Source of the DNA: Juglans regia
Lineage: Eukaryota; Streptophyta; Magnoliopsida; Fagales; Juglandaceae
Direction of reading: 5' to 3'
DNA length: 64,000 bases
Assembly (NCBI RefSeq): GCF_001411555.2
Contig: NC_049905.1
Coordinates: 7,965,053-8,029,052, forward strand
A model generated the notes under the pieces. That model had not been told where the DNA came from. It saw only the letters and a list, made by a program, of their open reading frames with translations, and did not search any database. Position numbers and translations under genes: made by a program. Of this stretch, positions 61,395 through 64,000 are shown in pieces (positions within the stretch are counted from its first letter, which is position 1; every line of letters begins with the position of its first letter).

Positions 61395-61560
61395 TTAGTA
61401 ATTGAAGCAGAACCATAGCTCAGTCCACGGACTTCCCGACCACAATGTGCACTTTCGCACCTCCTGCTTCTGCCACAACCTCGGACGGACATTCTTCTAG
61501 TATTCGAAGAATCGGATTCTTTGAAAGATACCGTTCTTCTTGTATTCGGTTAGTTGGTCT

Positions 61561-62503
61561 TCCAAATCGATCGGATTCTTTGAAAGATATATACAACTTG
61601 AACATCTCTTCCTGTATTTAAATAAAATCTAATTAAAATATGAGACATAATTAAATTAAGTAATTCAATAATAAAATTCATGATTAAAAATAATATTTTA
61701 TCAGAATATCTCGATAACGGTGATTAGAGATGCCAAAGGAATATCGGTACTTAGATAATTGTTTCATTTTTTGTTCTCTCATTATATTATGGCGAGGAGA
61801 TTAATTATAAAGGTACGTGAGTAGCTGAGGTAGGAGGCTAAACTTGCATGGGGGAGGTGGTATATTAGATGATTTGAAAGGTTGGTGAGGAAGTTTTGAA
61901 ACAAACCTACAAACAGTTAAGTGATCTCTCGCTGTTAATATGGCCCTCAAGTGTCGTTAGAAAAACCAACCAAGTTGCGTATTATTAATTGGCCAATGAC
62001 GGTTAATGCCTAAAAAATGCACAACAGATTAGAAGGGAAAAAAGAATAATTCTCGGACTGCTATGATAATTTGGGCCTCGATTGATGTAGTGTGGAGCCC
62101 CCGTCAATGGTAAGGTGTAGTTGTGCAGTGTCTGTACTTACATCTTTGACAGTGAACATGAAATAAATGCAGGAAAAATAAAGAGACAGATATACAGATT
62201 TACGTGATTTGGCATAATGTCTATGTCTACGAGATTTTGGAGAAGAATAATCTACTATAATATGGTTGTTTTACAAGCTCTCATGGTCTCTCATCCTCAC
62301 TGTACAACAGAGATCAATGATCTATTTTCTAAAGGAAACACTACTGTTGGTGCTCCAGTCATGAGGTGGAAGAAGCCGAATGAGAAGTTGAAGTATGGAA
62401 GCAGAAGCTCCCTTCAAGTTGTCTAGTCCTTCCCATTTATCGTATGCCCATTCTTCTTTTATGTTACATCACATCTTCTATATGTCACATTTTTCATTTT
62501 CCT
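61561..62503. other. Intergenic, no gene seen
   Basis: Short frames only, such as one at 62217-62426 without a recognisable domain. The upstream part may include the former promoter of the U-box relic. Confidence 0.5.
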
Positions 62504-62511
62504 CTTGACAC

Positions 62512-63190
62512 TAGGGGTGTAAGTTGAAACTGGAAAACCGGTCCAAACCAGACCGGTTTTACCTGTTTTGAACCGGTCCGGTCCGGAACCGGTTCTTAGA
62601 ATGTGAAAACCGGCCGGTTCCGGTTTTAAGATTTTTCGGACCGGACCGGTTGATAAAAAAAGAATATAAAAAGAATATTTATATTATTGTATATATAAGT
62701 TTTATACAAAATATTATATATATATATTAATATATATAAGTTTTATATATTATGTATAATTATAATTTTTTATGTGAAAGTTTTATATATAATTATATAT
62801 ATTTATATATGAAATAATTTCTTATTATAATTTATAAATTATTACATAAAATGTTAATACTAAATCATTAAAAGTTTATAACTAATACTAATATTAAATA
62901 TATAGTTTATAACTAATACTAATATATAACTTATAATAAAAGTATAAAACAATATTTTTTAAATTAGTTTTTTTTTTTTTTTATAAACAAATTTATAGTG
63001 ACAAATTATGAAACTTACATTTTAAAAAAACCAGAAAACCGGACCGGACTGGAAACCGGTAAAACCGGAAGTACCGGTTTAGGAGGGTAACCGGTGCGTA
63101 ATCGGTTTTGAAAAATACAAAACCGGTACATACCGGTTCGATCCTAGATTTTGTCCAAAATCGGACCGGACCGGACCGGTTACACCCCTA
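62512..63190 (+). mobile_element. hAT MITE, 679 bp, ACCGG-rich ends
   Basis: Terminal repeats TAGGGGTGTAA and TTACACCCCTA are flanked by a perfect 8-bp duplication, CTTGACAC (62504-62511 and 63191-63198), diagnostic of hAT insertion. Both ends (about 62535-62650 and 63030-63180) are dense in ACCGG/CCGGT motifs around a very AT-rich centre. No gene inside. Confidence 0.93.
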
Positions 63191-63251
63191 CTTGACACCA
63201 TGTCTTTCCTTAGCCTTTTATTCCCTCATTCATTCTTTCTTTCTTCTCTAC

Positions 63252-64000
63252 TGATGAGACCCTTGGGCTGGGCTTAGAAAATCACTTTGGGCCAGTAATA
63301 TTTTATCCCCTCTAGTTGCCTGTGATTCTTAAGGATAATTTGCTCTAAAACAAGATCTTGAGAATCTTTAAGGATATGCAATCGAAATAGTCTATCGAAG
63401 TCTGTAGAGAAATAAATTCCTAGAGCGGGTCCCTAGTTATCCATTTCACTTGCGTTAAGCGATGACAATTTTTGAGAGTGTGGCTAGGCGGGAGATGGGC
63501 TCGATCGCATTAAGTGCGAGCGTGGAGCTCATCTTGGCGAGATAAATGGGAGGTTGGCTTGACTGCGTTAGGAACAAGCGCAGAGCTCATCTTTTATGCG
63601 CACAAGAGAGATCGGACAATCAAGTGACTTGCCCTCCTATTCAAGCGCCTAGGAGGTCGAGTGGTCCCAAACTTTTCCTGCCTATCGACTCCTTATTATG
63701 GTGATGGTAAGTTGCGCAGTCGAAAGGTTAGACATGCGCTTCACCGTGAGGAAAAATCAGGGCTACCCTTAAAACTAGACCTACCTGCTCACCCCCAACG
63801 AGAAGGTAAGGTGGTCGGGCAGCCAAGAGGCTGGACCCGCGCTTTGCCATTAAGAAGGTTGAGCGGTTCTTGACTTTTCTCACCTAATGACACTTACGGG
63901 AAAGGTAAGTAGGCTTTAAGTTCGTTTTGTTTGAACGTTTCATTATCGAACAACATTTTTCTTTTCGATGGTGTTGGTGGACTTTTTCCTTTTGATGTGA
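63252..64000 (+). repeat. Unclassified GC-richer repeat, runs off the window
   Basis: From about 63,420 the composition becomes GC-richer, with two similar units: CGCATTAAGTGCGAGCGTGGAGCTCATCTTGG and CTGCGTTAGGAACAAGCGCAGAGCTCATCTTTT (about 63505-63595). It could be part of an LTR or non-coding retroelement interior continuing past 64,000. TGATGAGACCC at 63252 is a possible LTR start. No coding domain is recognised. Confidence 0.35.

Larger units (their letters stand above)
58226..61560 (-). pseudogene. U-box/kinase E3 ligase relic (PUB33-like)
   Basis: Plant U-box kinases carry a universal-stress-protein-like N-domain, a receptor-like kinase domain and a C-terminal U-box that binds E2 enzymes. 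All three survive here in pieces on the minus strand. The N-domain start (about 61430-61560) has GGAKVHIVVGKSVD, then TGA, then AMVLLQ. A second piece (about 60990-61060) has KRFGTG, stop, TCIDLHVHDHPSDS. The kinase pieces (about 59390-59640) have SFHRSTEPKG, a shift, YTEPEFQKIGVLTPKSD, a shift, GMIILQLLAGRLPVG and AAEVHKAVSCRNLASVLDPLA. The U-box exon (58226-58444) has QEIMDEPLVAADGFT, a +1 shift in a G5 run, then EALRGWL and LAIQDWLCK. A MITE splits the N-domain. The remnant is clearly a pseudogene; the activation loop and other parts are missing. Confidence 0.85.

Overview
This window looks like nuclear DNA of a dicot, probably a woody one. It is AT-rich and littered with transposons. Its genes carry GT-AG introns and encode plant-specific families: type 2 metallothionein, a fasciclin-like arabinogalactan protein, a POLTERGEIST-type PP2C, an ENTH adaptor and a U-box kinase relic. 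A Tourist-like MITE beginning near TTTGGATAGTGAGATGAGAT recurs. It reminds me of walnut-family (Fagales) genomes, but that is memory, not proof. There is no bacterial operon, CRISPR array or tRNA gene that I can see.

Four host genes look intact: a metallothionein on the minus strand (9.9-10.5 kb, three exons), an FLA4/SOS5-like cell-surface protein (20.4-21.7 kb, one exon), a POL/PLL-type protein phosphatase 2C (37.8-40.9 kb, four exons) and an ENTH-domain clathrin-adaptor-like protein (56.4-57.6 kb, four exons). A fifth host gene, a PUB33-like U-box kinase, survives only as pieces on the minus strand between 58.2 and 61.6 kb, with stops, frameshifts and a MITE inside it. The genes are unrelated and share no operon-like organisation.

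Mobile DNA makes up most of the rest. From 1 to 6.8 kb there is the decayed 3' part of an autonomous Helitron (Rep, PIF1 helicase and an RPA-like gene) ending at a hairpin plus CTAG. It is followed directly by a non-autonomous Helitron (6.8-8.6 kb), and a relative lies in the opposite orientation at 12.6-13.7 kb. From about 25.1 to 29.5 kb there is a probable PIF/Harbinger-type element that keeps an intact Myb/SANT-like gene but no visible transposase, with AACAGTCCA-core repeat arrays on both sides of the gene. A Ty3/gypsy retrotransposon (47.66-52.84 kb) has matching LTRs and a perfect 5-bp target duplication, yet two in-frame stops split its polyprotein frame.

Smaller elements include a 128-bp CACTA MITE with an ATT duplication, a 679-bp hAT MITE with an 8-bp duplication, two inverted copies of another hAT-like family 30 kb apart, several Tourist-like MITEs, a foldback element, and two LINE RNase H tails. 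I found no clear candidate for a wholly new molecular system. The observations most worth checking are the ORF1-only Harbinger-like element with its arrays, the 42-bp inverted arms around a MITE at 32.4-32.7 kb, and the evidence for chimeric Helitron ends.
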